DNA of 64,000 nucleotides from Rhodococcus sp040643435 (GTDB taxonomy: Bacteria; Actinomycetota; Actinomycetes; Mycobacteriales; Mycobacteriaceae): positions 92,889 to 156,888 of the forward strand of contig NZ_JBEYUH010000011.1 of NCBI RefSeq assembly GCF_040643435.1, given 5' to 3'. Each line of letters opens with the position of its first letter. Positions within the stretch are counted from its first letter, which is position 1. Both the position numbers and the translations under genes were made by a program. The notes under the pieces were generated by a model that was not told the DNA's origin, did no database searches, and saw only the letters and a program-made list of their open reading frames with translations. Below, piece by piece: positions 35,502 to 45,011 of the stretch.

Positions 35502-36785
35502 TCAAGCCGGGCGGATGTGGCCGTCTCCCCACACCACCCACTTCGTCGACGTCAGCTCGGGCAAGCCCATCGGACCGCGCGCATGCAGCTTCTGGGTGGA
35601 GATACCGATCTCCGCTCCGAACCCGAACTGCTCACCGTCCGTGAACGCCGTCGAAGCGTTGACCATAACGGCTGCGGCATCCACACGCGCGGTGAACTCC
35701 CGCGCAGCAGCAAGATCCGAGGTGACGATCGCTTCGGTGTGGCCGGTGCCGTAGCGGTCGATGTGGTCGACGGCGGCGTCGAGGTCGTCGACCACCGCAA
35801 GCGCCACGTCGAGCGAGAGGTATTCGTCCGTCCAGTCCTGCTCGGTCGCGGGCACGAGACCGGGCAGGTCGCCGTGGACGACCACGCTGTGCGACTGCAG
35901 GGCCTGCAGCAACTTCGGTACGGCGATGTCGGCGATCGCCTTGTCGACGAGGATCGTCTCCGCGGTATTGCACACGCTGGGCCTGCGTGTCTTCGCATTG
36001 ATCACGATCTTCTCGGCCATCTCCAGATCGGCCGCGGCGTGGACGTAGACGTGGCAGTTGCCGGTGCCGGTCTCGATGGTGGGAACGGTTGCGTCGCGCA
36101 CGACCGCCGCGATCAGACCTGCGCCACCCCGCGGGATCACCACGTCCACGAGCCCGCGGGCCTGGATCAGATGGGTGACCGACGTGCGGTCGGCACTCGG
36201 CAGCAACTGCACGGCGTCGGCCGGGAGACCCTGGGCCTCGAGCGAGGCACGCAGCACCTCGACGAGCGCGGCGTTCGACCGCGCCGCCGACGACGAGCCA
36301 CGCAACAGCGCGGCGTTACCGGACTTCAGGGCGAGGCCGAACGCATCGACCGTGACGTTCGGCCGCGCCTCGTACACCATCCCGATCACACCCAGCGGGA
36401 CGCGCACCTGACGCAACTCCAGCCCGTTGGGAAGAGTCGAACCGCGGACGACTTCGCCGATCGGGTCCGGCAGTCCCGACACCTGGCGCAGACCGGCGGC
36501 GATCCCGTCGATCCGGGCGGTGGTCAGACGCAAACGGTCGAGGATGGCCTCCTCGGTGCCGCCGGCACGTGCAGCCTCGATGTCCTCGGCGTTCGCGGCG
36601 AGGACGGTGTCAGCGGCCGCCAGCAGTGCGTCGGCGGCCGCGTGCAGGGCCGCATCCTTCTCCGTGGTGGTGAGCAGCGCGAGACGACGCGAGGCCACGC
36701 GCGCACGGCGGGCGGCGGTGTGGACGACCTCGCGGACGTCCGAGCCTGAGGCGGTCGCAACTGAGTCGGGTGTCACGGCAGTCAT
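35502..36785 (-). CDS. proA: Gamma-glutamyl phosphate reductase
   Basis: A 427-residue aldehyde-dehydrogenase-superfamily enzyme reducing gamma-glutamyl phosphate to glutamate semialdehyde with NADPH for proline synthesis. The signature RRPSVCNTAETILVDK carries the catalytic Cys, and ELTSTKWVVWGDGHIRP is the usual C-terminus. Complete length. proB is not in the window. Confidence 0.95.
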   Translation of the reverse strand: MTAVTPDSVATASGSDVREVVHTAARRARVASRRLALLTTTEKDAALHAAADALLAAADTVLAANAEDIEAARAGGTEEAILDRLRLTTARIDGIAAGLRQVSGLPDPIGEVVRGSTLPNGLELRQVRVPLGVIGMVYEARPNVTVDAFGLALKSGNAALLRGSSSAARSNAALVEVLRASLEAQGLPADAVQLLPSADRTSVTHLIQARGLVDVVIPRGGAGLIAAVVRDATVPTIETGTGNCHVYVHAAADLEMAEKIVINAKTRRPSVCNTAETILVDKAIADIAVPKLLQALQSHSVVVHGDLPGLVPATEQDWTDEYLSLDVALAVVDDLDAAVDHIDRYGTGHTEAIVTSDLAAAREFTARVDAAAVMVNASTAFTDGEQFGFGAEIGISTQKLHARGPMGLPELTSTKWVVWGDGHIRPA

Positions 36786-36834
36786 GGGTCCAGACTAGTC
36801 GCGACGACTGCACCGGTCACAGGCGCAGTACCCC

Positions 36835-37941
36835 TCAGCGCAGACCTGTCCCCCTGGCGATCGCGGTCTCCACGAGGATCGACAGCAGACGCGGGTAATC
36901 CACGCCGGCGGCCTCCCACATGCGCGGGTACATCGAGATCGAGGTGAAGCCGGGCATGGTGTTGATCTCGTTGATCACCGGCCCGTCCTCGGTGACGAAG
37001 AAGTCGACTCTGGCGAGTCCCTGGCAGTCGAGAGCGCGGAAGGCACGGACGGCGAGCGCGCGAATCCCGTCGGAAGTCTCCTCGTCCAAGCGGGCGGGCA
37101 CATCGAATTCACAGATGTCGTCGAGGTATTTCGTGTCGAAGTCGTAGAACGCCTCGTGGTCCGCGGAGGTGTCGGGCATGCGGATCTCGGCAACCACGCT
37201 CGCGCGGACGTCACCGTCGGGAAACTCGAGCACTCCGCACTCGACCTCACGGCCTACGATCGCCGATTCCACGATGACCTTCGGGTCGTGGAGGCGCGCC
37301 TTGGCGACCGCCGCGTCGAATGCCGCCCAGTCCGCGACCCGGCTGACGCCGATCGAGGAGCCACCCCGGGCAGGCTTGACGAAAACGGGCAGTCCGAGAC
37401 GGTCCTTCTCCTCGTCGGTCAGGCTCGACGTCCCGGGGCGCATGACGATCTGGAAGCCCACCGGAAGTCCCTCGGCGGCGAGCAACTTCTTCGTGAACTC
37501 CTTGTCCATCCCGGCAGCACTCGCGAGGACACCCGGACCGACGTAGGGGATTCCCGCCAGTTCGAGGAGACCCTGGATCGTGCCGTCCTCTCCGTAGGCG
37601 CCGTGCAGTACGGGGAATACGACATCGACGGAGGCAAGGACCTCGCCCCATCCGCCCTCGTCGAGGGTGACGATGTCGCCCGCCCGGGTCGGATCGGCGG
37701 TGAGCATCAGTGCCCGGCCGGTTCCATCGACGACGGGCAGCTCACGCCCGGACTGCGCGAGACGAGCGGGATCCGTGTCGCCGAGCACCCAAACACCCTC
37801 CCGGGTGATCCCGACAGGTACGACCTCGTACTTCTCGGGATCCAGGTTGCGGAGGATACTGCCTGCCGAAACGCAGGAGACGGAATGTTCGTTGCTGCGG
37901 CCACCGAAGACGAGGGCCACCCGGGTGCGGGGCGTACTCAC
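36835..37941 (-). CDS. ddl: D-alanine--D-alanine ligase
   Basis: A 368-residue ATP-grasp enzyme making the D-Ala-D-Ala dipeptide of peptidoglycan. VALVFGGRSNEHSVSCVSAGSI at the start (shown in part), VFVKPARGGSSIGVS in the ATP-binding part and NEINTMPGFTSISMYP at the active site are diagnostic. GTG start at 37941. It follows the Cys/Met enzyme gene by 44 bases in a gpsA-CGL-ddl run. Confidence 0.95.
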   Translation of the reverse strand: MSTPRTRVALVFGGRSNEHSVSCVSAGSILRNLDPEKYEVVPVGITREGVWVLGDTDPARLAQSGRELPVVDGTGRALMLTADPTRAGDIVTLDEGGWGEVLASVDVVFPVLHGAYGEDGTIQGLLELAGIPYVGPGVLASAAGMDKEFTKKLLAAEGLPVGFQIVMRPGTSSLTDEEKDRLGLPVFVKPARGGSSIGVSRVADWAAFDAAVAKARLHDPKVIVESAIVGREVECGVLEFPDGDVRASVVAEIRMPDTSADHEAFYDFDTKYLDDICEFDVPARLDEETSDGIRALAVRAFRALDCQGLARVDFFVTEDGPVINEINTMPGFTSISMYPRMWEAAGVDYPRLLSILVETAIARGTGLR

Positions 37942-37985
37942 GCGTCGACCGTACCGGTAGACGATTCCCGAGCGGCGGGCGAGTC

Positions 37986-39146
37986 CTACGCACGCGAGAC
38001 CGGCCCGCTCGCCGACGCCACCGCCAGGGCCGCATCGAGATCGGCGAGCAGATCAGGGGTGTCCTCGATTCCGCACGACAACCGGACGAAGCCCTCCGGC
38101 ACCGCGTCACCCCAGCGTGCGCGACGATCAGCGGTGGTGTGGATGCCTCCGAAACTGGTGGCCGGTGCGACGAGGGTGGCGGCTCGGACGAAGCGGTGCA
38201 CCTGCTCGCGGTCGGACAGGCGGAAGGTGACGAGGGGGCCGAATCGACTCATCTGCCGGGCCGCGACGGCGTGTGCCGGATCGGTGCCGAGTCCCGGATA
38301 TCGGACCCCGGTCACCGCGGGGTGAGCCCGCAGCATCTCGGCGACCGCGAACGCGTTGGCACACTGACGCTCGAAGCGCAGGCCGGCCGTGCCGAGACTG
38401 CGGTGTGCGAGCCAGGTCTCGAACGGCCCCAGCACGGTTCCCGACAGCAACCGCTCCCGGTCGATGGCCGGAAGCAACTCGGTGTCCGCGACGGCGATGT
38501 ACCCGAACAGCAGATCACTGTGTCCGCTGAGCGATTTCGTTCCACTCGCGACGACGACGTCGGCACCGAGGTCGAGCGGCAACTGCCCGAGTGGAGTCGC
38601 GGTCGTGTTGTCTACGAGCAGCAATGCGCCGGCACCGCGACAGGCGTCCGCGGTCGCCCGTAGATCCACCGTGTCCAGACCGGGGTTCGACGGGGTCTCG
38701 GCGAGCACGATCGCACCCGGGCCCGCCGAATCGAGCACTCGTTCGAGCGAGCCGTCCCCGAATTCGGCGACGGAGAGTTCGTGGACGTCGATGCCGTGGA
38801 GCGCGAGGAACTCGGACGCGAACAGGCGCACCTGGTAGTAGCCGTCGGACGGGACGACCACCGTGCCGCCCGGGGAGGTGAGCGATCTCAACGCCACCGT
38901 GATCGCCGACATGCCCGAGCCGACGACACGTGCAGCCGAGGCGTGTTCGAGCGCTGCGAGTGCCGATTCGAGTGCACGCCAGCCCGGATTCGACGCTCGC
39001 GCATAGGTGTCGATGTCGTCGCGTTCGTCCTCTCCGAGTAGATACGGCGCTGCGAAGACCGGCCCGGCCTGCAAGGGCGAACCCGGAATCCCCTCTTGGG
39101 CAACCGCATTCACGCAGCGCGTCGAATCACCCGGCGTGCGGCTCAT
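37986..39146 (-). CDS. PLP-dependent Cys/Met metabolism enzyme (cystathionine gamma-lyase-like)
   Basis: A 386-residue fold-type I enzyme of the gamma-family. The PLP Lys lies in SGTKSLSGHSDLLFGY, and SRFGPLVTFRL near the C-terminus is typical. Candidates are cystathionine gamma-lyase or gamma-synthase; the family has wide overlap. ATG 39146 overlaps the gpsA stop (ATGA). Its place between gpsA and ddl differs from mycobacteria, where these two genes are adjacent, so it is an addition to that block. It could connect to sulfur metabolism encoded elsewhere in the window. Confidence 0.82.
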   Translation of the reverse strand: MSRTPGDSTRCVNAVAQEGIPGSPLQAGPVFAAPYLLGEDERDDIDTYARASNPGWRALESALAALEHASAARVVGSGMSAITVALRSLTSPGGTVVVPSDGYYQVRLFASEFLALHGIDVHELSVAEFGDGSLERVLDSAGPGAIVLAETPSNPGLDTVDLRATADACRGAGALLLVDNTTATPLGQLPLDLGADVVVASGTKSLSGHSDLLFGYIAVADTELLPAIDRERLLSGTVLGPFETWLAHRSLGTAGLRFERQCANAFAVAEMLRAHPAVTGVRYPGLGTDPAHAVAARQMSRFGPLVTFRLSDREQVHRFVRAATLVAPATSFGGIHTTADRRARWGDAVPEGFVRLSCGIEDTPDLLADLDAALAVASASGPVSRA

Positions 39147-40141
39147 TCCGGCTTGATCCGTCGTCCGAGGAGCAGGCCGATCGCATCCGGAACCGACATA
39201 CCTTCGTGGCACACACGATGCACCGCGTCGGTGAGCGGCATCTCCACGTCGTAGCTCGCGGCCAGAGCGCGAACCGAAGTGCACGACTTGACACCCTCGG
39301 CCACCTGTCCGTGCGTGGCCTTCTGCGCACTCTCGAGCGTCTCTCCACGGCCGAGACGTTCACCGAACGTGCGGTTGCGCGACAACGGCGAAGTGCACGT
39401 CGCGACGAGATCGCCGACGCCGGCGAGACCGGCCAGGGTGGCCGGCTTGGCCCCGAGGGCAGTTCCGAGACGGATGATCTCGGCGAGGCCGCGCGTGATG
39501 ATGGTCGCGATGGTGTTGTCACCGAGCCCGACACCGGCAGCCATTCCGCACGCGAGGGCGATGACGTTCTTGCAGGCCCCGCCGATCTCGCAACCGATGA
39601 CGTCCGAATTCGTGTAAGGACGGAAATATCCTGTCGCGCAAGACTTCTGAATCTCCATCGCGCGGGTCGAATCCGGGCACGCGATGACTGTCGCTGCCGG
39701 TTGCCGTGCGATGATCTCGCCGGCGAGGTTCGGTCCGGACAGTACGGCGATCCGATTCTGCTCGGCACCGGCGACTTGAGCGATCACCTGGCTCATTCGC
39801 ATAAGGGTGCCGCTCTCGATTCCCTTGGCGAGGCTCAGCAGGGTCGCATCGGATCCGATATCCGCTTTCCACGCCTCCAGATTGGTCCGCAAGGTCTGGC
39901 TCGGTACGGCGAGGACGACGAAGTCGGCCCCGTCCACGGCCACCCGGTGATCGGCGGTCGCTCTCAGCGACGGCGGCAGTTCCACGCCGGGCAGATAGTC
40001 GGGGTTCTCGTGCCGTTCGGCGATGCACCGCGCCACCTCCTCGCGCCGTGCCCAGATCGTCACGTCCGTTCCGGCGTCGGCCAGCACTTTGGCGAACGCC
40101 GTACCCCACGAACCCGCGCCCAGAACTGCTGCTGTGGTCAC
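39143..40141 (-). CDS. gpsA: Glycerol-3-phosphate dehydrogenase [NAD(P)+]
   Basis: A 332-residue enzyme reducing dihydroxyacetone phosphate to glycerol 3-phosphate for phospholipids. The nucleotide-binding GAGSWGTA is at 8-15; LSGPNLAGE and CKNVIALACGMAAG are family signatures. GTG 40141 has GAGG five bases upstream; an upstream ATG (40171) lacks an RBS. Divergent from cofC. Confidence 0.95.
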   Translation of the reverse strand: MTTAAVLGAGSWGTAFAKVLADAGTDVTIWARREEVARCIAERHENPDYLPGVELPPSLRATADHRVAVDGADFVVLAVPSQTLRTNLEAWKADIGSDATLLSLAKGIESGTLMRMSQVIAQVAGAEQNRIAVLSGPNLAGEIIARQPAATVIACPDSTRAMEIQKSCATGYFRPYTNSDVIGCEIGGACKNVIALACGMAAGVGLGDNTIATIITRGLAEIIRLGTALGAKPATLAGLAGVGDLVATCTSPLSRNRTFGERLGRGETLESAQKATHGQVAEGVKSCTSVRALAASYDVEMPLTDAVHRVCHEGMSVPDAIGLLLGRRIKPE

Positions 40142-40286
40142 GCGATCCTCACTCTCGTCCGATGCCGGCACGGGCGGTCACCACCCGCGGTCGTACCCCA
40201 GTATCGCGCAGGCGCCACGGTGCCGTACCCCGTCGCCCGGCGGACCGCCCGCCCTACCGGTCGCGTCGTCCTGGCACAATCGGGCA

Positions 40287-40982
40287 ATGCCCGCGACGCA
40301 CGTGCTCGTCCCCGTCAAGGCCCTCGGCCTGGCGAAGTCGCGGCTCGCGCATGTGCTCGACCCGGCAGCGCGGGAATCACTGGTGATCGCGATGTTGCAG
40401 GACACGGTGGCCGCCGCCCTGGCCGCCGGAGACGTGGAGGTCACCGTCGTCACTGCCGACGAGCGCGTCGCGGCGGCCGCGCGGTCGTGTGGCGCCGCCG
40501 TCCTTCCCGATCCCATCGCGCCGGGCTCCCCCGACCCACTCAATGCCGCTCTGCGGGCAGCGGCCCACCGGATACGTGAGCGCGTACCTGCCGCCGAACT
40601 CGTGGCACTGCAGGCCGACCTGCCGTCCATGCGAGCCGAGGAGTTCGCGCACGCACGCGAGGTCGCACGGAGGACCGGCTCGGCGGTCGTCACCGACCAC
40701 ACCTCCAGCGGTACGACGGCCCTGCTGCACTGCGTGGCCGGCAGCTTGCCGCCGCTGTCGTTCGGACCCGGGTCGGCCCGCCGCCACATCGACGCAGGCG
40801 CATATCCGGTGCCGGACGCACTCCCCGGACTCCGACTCGATGTGGACACACCGGACGACCTCGCCGCCGCGCTGCAACTCGGCGTCGGACCGGCGACCGC
40901 CACCGTGCTGGACGGATCCGGGTTTCACCGCACCCGCGACAGCGCTGCGGGGAGCCGACGCTCTGCCACAATGAACAGGTGA
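40287..40982 (+). CDS. fbiD: Phosphoenolpyruvate guanylyltransferase for F420 synthesis (CofC/FbiD)
   Basis: A 231-residue nucleotidyltransferase. VLVPVKALGLAKSRLA at the start and LQADLPSM (metal site) match CofC/FbiD. In mycobacteria FbiD activates phosphoenolpyruvate with GTP for coenzyme F420 assembly. CACAAT ends six bases before ATG 40287 with no RBS, so it is probably leaderless. The stop overlaps the ppk1 start (GTGA), the same order as mycobacterial Rv2983-ppk1. Confidence 0.9.
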   Translation: MPATHVLVPVKALGLAKSRLAHVLDPAARESLVIAMLQDTVAAALAAGDVEVTVVTADERVAAAARSCGAAVLPDPIAPGSPDPLNAALRAAAHRIRERVPAAELVALQADLPSMRAEEFAHAREVARRTGSAVVTDHTSSGTTALLHCVAGSLPPLSFGPGSARRHIDAGAYPVPDALPGLRLDVDTPDDLAAALQLGVGPATATVLDGSGFHRTRDSAAGSRRSATMNR

Positions 40983-43174
40983 CCAACGGCGATTCCCCCG
41001 ATCTCTCGAGTTCCGTGCACGCGGCCCCGTCCGGCGCCTCACGGCCCCCCGGTCGTGTGGCCACGGCCACCAGCGCGCCTCCGGCCGCGACGGGCCTGAG
41101 GTCGACGGCCGATCACGACAACACGCTTCCCGTCGACCGGTATCTCAACAGGGAGCAGAGCTGGCTCGATTTCAACGCTCGCGTCCTCGCACTCGCGGAG
41201 GACACCTCCCAACCGTTGCTCGAACGCGCCAAGTTCCTCGCAATCTTCGCGTCGAACCTCGACGAGTTCTACATGGTGCGTGTCGCCGGCCTCAAACGTC
41301 GCGCCGAGACCGGATTGTCGGTTCGGTCGGCGGACGGGTTGTCACCGCGGGCTCAGCTCGCCCTGATCGCCTCGAGCACGCGCGAGCTCGCCGGACGCCA
41401 CGCGCAGGTGTTCCTCGACTCGGTCATGCCCGCTCTGGCTGCCGAAGGAATCTCGATCATCCGATGGGCGGATCTGACACCCGACGAACGTGTTCGGCTG
41501 ACTCGATATTTCGCCGATCAGGTCTTTCCGGTACTGACGCCACTCGCGGTCGATCCGGCTCATCCCTTCCCCTACATCAGCGGCTTGTCCTTGAATCTCG
41601 CTGTCACGGTGAAGGATTCAGAATCTTCGGGTGAGCACTTCGCGCGGGTGAAGGTACCCGACAACGTCGATCGTTTCGTGCGGGTGGATCGCGCGGATTC
41701 TCCCGGCGGCCTACCGGCCTTCCTCCCGCTCGAAGAACTGATCGCCGCTCACCTCGACGTGCTCTTCCCCGGCATGGAAATCGTCGAACACCACGCCTTC
41801 CGGGTCACCCGCAACGCCGACTTCGAAGTCGAGGAGGACCGCGACGAGGACCTCCTCCAGGCCCTCGAACGCGAACTCGCCCGCCGACGATTCGGTTCTC
41901 CCGTACGGCTCGAGGTGTCGGACGACATGACCGAGCACATGCTCGAACTCCTGCTGCGCGAACTCGACGTCGACAGGGTGGATGTCGTCCAGTTGCCCGG
42001 ACTGCTCGACCTGTCGTCGCTGTGGCAGGTCCACGCCGTCGACCGGCCCGACTTGAAGGACGCGCCCTTCGTGCCGGCGACCCATCCCGCGTTCGGTGAG
42101 CGCGAGACCCCGAAAAGCGTGTTCTCCACGCTGCGCGAGGGGGACATCCTCGTCCACCATCCGTACGACTCCTTCTCCACGAGTGTCCAGCGATTCATCG
42201 AGCAGGCCGCCGCCGACAGCCAGGTGCTCGCGATCAAGCAGACCCTGTACCGGACCTCGGGCGACTCGCCCATCGTCAACGCCCTGATCGCCGCCGCCGA
42301 AGCCGGCAAGCAGGTCGTCGCGCTCGTGGAGATCAAGGCCCGCTTCGACGAGCAGGCCAACATCAAGTGGGCCCGCAAGCTCGAGCAGGCGGGCGTCCAC
42401 GTCGTATACGGCCTCGTCGGTCTCAAGACCCACTGCAAGACCTGCCTGGTCGTCCGGCGCGAGGGTTCGACGATCCGCCGCTACTGCCATATCGGCACCG
42501 GGAACTACAACCCCAAGACGGCGCGCTTGTACGAGGATGTCGGGCTGCTCACCTCGTCACCCGAGATCGGCGCCGACTTGACCGACCTGTTCAACACTCT
42601 CACCGGGTATTCCCGTAAGGCCCAGTACCGCAATCTGCTCGTCGCACCGCACGGAGTACGCAAGGGCATCATCGAACGCGTAGAACGTGAGATCGAGCAC
42701 CACCACTCCGGTCGCCCCACCGGGATCCGGCTCAAGGCCAATGCCCTCGTCGACGAGCAGGTGATCGACGCGCTCTACCGTGCCTCCCGCGCGGGAGTCC
42801 GGGTCGAGGTGGTCGTGCGAGGTATCTGCGCCCTCAAGCCGGGAGTGCCCGGTCTGAGCGAGAACATCACCGTGCGATCCATTCTCGGCCGCTTCCTCGA
42901 ACACTCGCGACTCTTCCATTTCCGGGGTAGCAACGAATACTGGATCGGCAGCGCCGACATGATGCACCGGAATCTCGATCGCCGTGTCGAGGTGATGGTC
43001 CAGGTCAAGAACGCCCGGCTCGCCGCGCAGTTGGACGGCATCTTCGATTCCGCGCTCGATCCCGCCACACGCTGCTGGGTACTCGAGGGAGATGGCACCT
43101 GGACGGCGTCGCCCGAGCCGGGCACGGCTGCTCGGGACCATCAGGTCGAGCTCATGCGCAGCCGCGCGTCCTGA
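40979..43174 (+). CDS. ppk1: Polyphosphate kinase 1
   Basis: A 731-residue kinase that polymerises ATP gamma-phosphate into polyphosphate. A 50-residue Pro/Ala-rich lead is followed by the N-domain (NREQSWLDFNARVLALA), the head domain (FASNLDEFYMVRVAGLKRR), and the two phospholipase-D-like C domains containing GLKTHCKTCLVVRR (phosphorylated His region) and FLEHSRLFHF. GTG 40979 overlaps the fbiD stop. It and ppk2 (12079) give the cell both polyphosphate synthesis and use. Confidence 0.95.
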   Translation: MTNGDSPDLSSSVHAAPSGASRPPGRVATATSAPPAATGLRSTADHDNTLPVDRYLNREQSWLDFNARVLALAEDTSQPLLERAKFLAIFASNLDEFYMVRVAGLKRRAETGLSVRSADGLSPRAQLALIASSTRELAGRHAQVFLDSVMPALAAEGISIIRWADLTPDERVRLTRYFADQVFPVLTPLAVDPAHPFPYISGLSLNLAVTVKDSESSGEHFARVKVPDNVDRFVRVDRADSPGGLPAFLPLEELIAAHLDVLFPGMEIVEHHAFRVTRNADFEVEEDRDEDLLQALERELARRRFGSPVRLEVSDDMTEHMLELLLRELDVDRVDVVQLPGLLDLSSLWQVHAVDRPDLKDAPFVPATHPAFGERETPKSVFSTLREGDILVHHPYDSFSTSVQRFIEQAAADSQVLAIKQTLYRTSGDSPIVNALIAAAEAGKQVVALVEIKARFDEQANIKWARKLEQAGVHVVYGLVGLKTHCKTCLVVRREGSTIRRYCHIGTGNYNPKTARLYEDVGLLTSSPEIGADLTDLFNTLTGYSRKAQYRNLLVAPHGVRKGIIERVEREIEHHHSGRPTGIRLKANALVDEQVIDALYRASRAGVRVEVVVRGICALKPGVPGLSENITVRSILGRFLEHSRLFHFRGSNEYWIGSADMMHRNLDRRVEVMVQVKNARLAAQLDGIFDSALDPATRCWVLEGDGTWTASPEPGTAARDHQVELMRSRAS

Positions 43175-43186
43175 GTGGAGGAAACG

Positions 43187-44146
43187 TTGTCCGATTCACG
43201 CGACAAGCCTGTGAAGGCCAACATCTTCGCCGCAGGTGCGATCCTCTGGCGGCCCGCCGCCGAGAAGGCCCCGCACGACGCGGAGATCGCCCTGGTACAC
43301 CGGCCTCGATACGACGACTGGTCGTTTCCCAAAGGCAAACTCGATGCCGGCGAGACGGCGGTGGTCGCCGCGGTACGGGAGATCGAAGAGGAGACCGGCT
43401 TCCGCGCCGCGCTCGGGCGCAGCCTCGGGAAGGTGGTCTACCCCGTCCCGGGACACCGCAAGCTCAAGCGGGTCGACTACTGGGTCGCCCGCTCTCTCGA
43501 CGGGCAATTCACCCCCAACGATGAGGTGGACGAATTGCGTTGGGTAACCACCGGAGAAGCGTTCGACCTGTTGTCCTACCCGATGGACCGCAGTGTCCTG
43601 CGTCGCTTCCGTCGCATTCCGCTCGACACGACCACCGCGCTGATCGTCCGGCACGCCAAGGCGGGAAGCCGCAAAAAGTACAAGGGAGACGACCGCTACC
43701 GACCACTCGACGCCTCCGGCCGAGCCCAGGCCGCTGCGCTCGTCGCACAGCTGACGGCGTTCGGCGGCGATCGGGTGGTGTCGGCCGATCGCACCCGTTG
43801 CGTCGCGACGGTCGAACCGTTCGCCGACCGGCACGGACTCGGGATCACGCTCGAACCCTCCTTGTCGGAGGAGGAATATCGGGCCGATCCTGATCACGGG
43901 CGCAAGCGGGCACTGGAGATCGCATCCGGCCCCGGTACACCCGTGATCTGCAGTCAGGGCAAGGTGATCCCGCCGCTGCTCGAGTGGTGGGCCGAGCGCG
44001 ACGGTCTCGTCCTGCCGGCGGCCAGAAATCGGAAAGCGAGCATGTGGGTGCTGTCCCTGCGCGGCGATCGCCTCGTCGCAGCGGACCATATCGACAGCCC
44101 TCTTCCCCTCGACGGACGGGCGAGGGTGGCCGGCGACGGAATCTGA
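43187..44146 (+). CDS. mutT1: MutT1: Nudix hydrolase fused to histidine phosphatase
   Basis: A 319-residue two-domain protein. The Nudix box GKLDAGETAVVAAVREIEEE spans residues 50-72 with the terminal TGF; a histidine-phosphatase domain starts at LIVRHAKAGSRKKY near 155. Mycobacterial MutT1 has this fusion and cleans up 8-oxo-(d)GTP and diadenosine polyphosphates. TTG 43187 is chosen because GGAGG sits five to six bases upstream and the length then equals the mycobacterial protein; GTG 43175 lies within that RBS. The gene follows ppk1 by 12 bases. Confidence 0.92.
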   Translation: MSDSRDKPVKANIFAAGAILWRPAAEKAPHDAEIALVHRPRYDDWSFPKGKLDAGETAVVAAVREIEEETGFRAALGRSLGKVVYPVPGHRKLKRVDYWVARSLDGQFTPNDEVDELRWVTTGEAFDLLSYPMDRSVLRRFRRIPLDTTTALIVRHAKAGSRKKYKGDDRYRPLDASGRAQAAALVAQLTAFGGDRVVSADRTRCVATVEPFADRHGLGITLEPSLSEEEYRADPDHGRKRALEIASGPGTPVICSQGKVIPPLLEWWAERDGLVLPAARNRKASMWVLSLRGDRLVAADHIDSPLPLDGRARVAGDGI

Positions 44147-44158
44147 ACCGCCACATGC

Positions 44159-44192
44159 GACGGCGGCCACCGGATACCCGGTGGCCGCCGTC
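44159..44192. terminator. Bidirectional terminator between mutT1 and hupB
   Basis: GACGGCGGCCACCGG (44159-44173) and CCGGTGGCCGCCGTC (44178-44192) form a perfect 15-bp stem with a 4-base loop between two convergent genes. Confidence 0.85.
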
Positions 44193-44210
44193 GTGGCTTC
44201 GAGGAAGTTC

Positions 44211-44840
44211 CTACTTCTTGGCCGCGCTCTTGCGAGCCGTGGTCTTCTTCGCAGGGCTCTTCTTGGCTGCGGTGGTCTTCTTCGCCGCAGTCGACTTCGT
44301 CGCCGTAGTCTTCTTCGCCGCAGTCGACTTGGCCGCGGTGGTCTTCTTGGCTGCGGTGGTCTTCTTCGCCGCAGTCGACTTCGTCGCCGTAGTCTTCTTC
44401 GCCGGAGTCGACTTGGCCGCGGTGGTCTTCTTCGCCGCAGTCGACTTCGTCGCCGTGGTCTTCTTCGCCGCAGTCTTCTTGGCCGCCTTCTTGGCTGCTG
44501 CGGTCTTCTTGGCCGCCGCAGCGGCACCGCGCTTCACAGCGGGACCCGTGGCGGGGAGCTTCTGGGTGCCCGCGATGATGTTCTTGAAGGATTGACCGGG
44601 TCGGAAGGCCGGCACCGAGGTCGGCTTGACCTTGACCGTCTCACCCGTACGCGGGTTCCGGGCGACGCGAGCGGCCCGGCGACGCTTCTCGAAGACACCG
44701 AATCCGGTGATGGTGACGCTCTTACCCTCGTGCACGGCGCGAACGATCGCGTCCACCATGTGCTCGACGGCCGCCGTAGCGGTGCGCCTGTCCGAACCGA
44801 GTTTCTCGGTCAGAACGTCGATCAGTTCTGCCTTGTTCAT
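44211..44840 (-). CDS. hupB: Mycobacterial-type HU protein with Lys/Ala-rich tail
   Basis: A 209-residue nucleoid protein. Residues 1-90 are a complete HU fold (MNKAELIDVLTEKLG; RNPRTGE in the DNA-binding arm). Residues 110-209 are a histone-H1-like tail of repeated AAKKTTAxKST and PAKK units that binds DNA and RNA. ATG 44840 has GGAGG six bases upstream; the frame reaches 44861 with no RBS. In mycobacteria HupB also helps iron homeostasis and is acetylated on tail lysines. Monocistronic, bounded by terminators on both sides. Confidence 0.95.
   Translation of the reverse strand: MNKAELIDVLTEKLGSDRRTATAAVEHMVDAIVRAVHEGKSVTITGFGVFEKRRRAARVARNPRTGETVKVKPTSVPAFRPGQSFKNIIAGTQKLPATGPAVKRGAAAAAKKTAAAKKAAKKTAAKKTTATKSTAAKKTTAAKSTPAKKTTATKSTAAKKTTAAKKTTAAKSTAAKKTTATKSTAAKKTTAAKKSPAKKTTARKSAAKK
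44275..44470 (-). repeat. Imperfect tandem repeats encoding the HupB tail
   Basis: A unit starting TTCGCCGCAGTCGACTTCGT (plus-strand reading) occurs at 44281, 44365 and 44431. The first two copies are nearly identical over about 80 bases (84-base period); the third is offset by 66. The repeats encode Lys/Thr/Ala blocks and are prone to length change. Confidence 0.8.
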
Positions 44841-44949
44841 TGATTTCCTCCGCACGTACACGGTCCACCGTCAGACCGTCTCAAGTCCACGGTAGACCCG
44901 CAAACGGGCAAGAGTCTATGTGCCACGCGGATTCTCATGCAAATAACAG

Positions 44950-44987
44950 CCGGGCCCGGCCCGACGGGAGTGTCGGACCGGGCCCGG
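44950..44987 (-). terminator. Terminator after leuCD
   Basis: CCGGGCCCGGCCCGAC (44950-44965) and GTCGGACCGGGCCCGG (44972-44987) form a 16-bp stem with one mismatch and a 6-base loop. On the minus strand it is followed by a T-rich stretch (CTGTTATTTG). Confidence 0.75.
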
Positions 44988-45011
44988 CCGGAGCCTGATT
45001 CAGGGGCTTTC

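Noticed and set aside
44275..44470. Regular repeats resembling a CRISPR array
   Set aside because: Repeats lie in frame within the hupB coding tail, with no spacers of uniform length and no cas genes.
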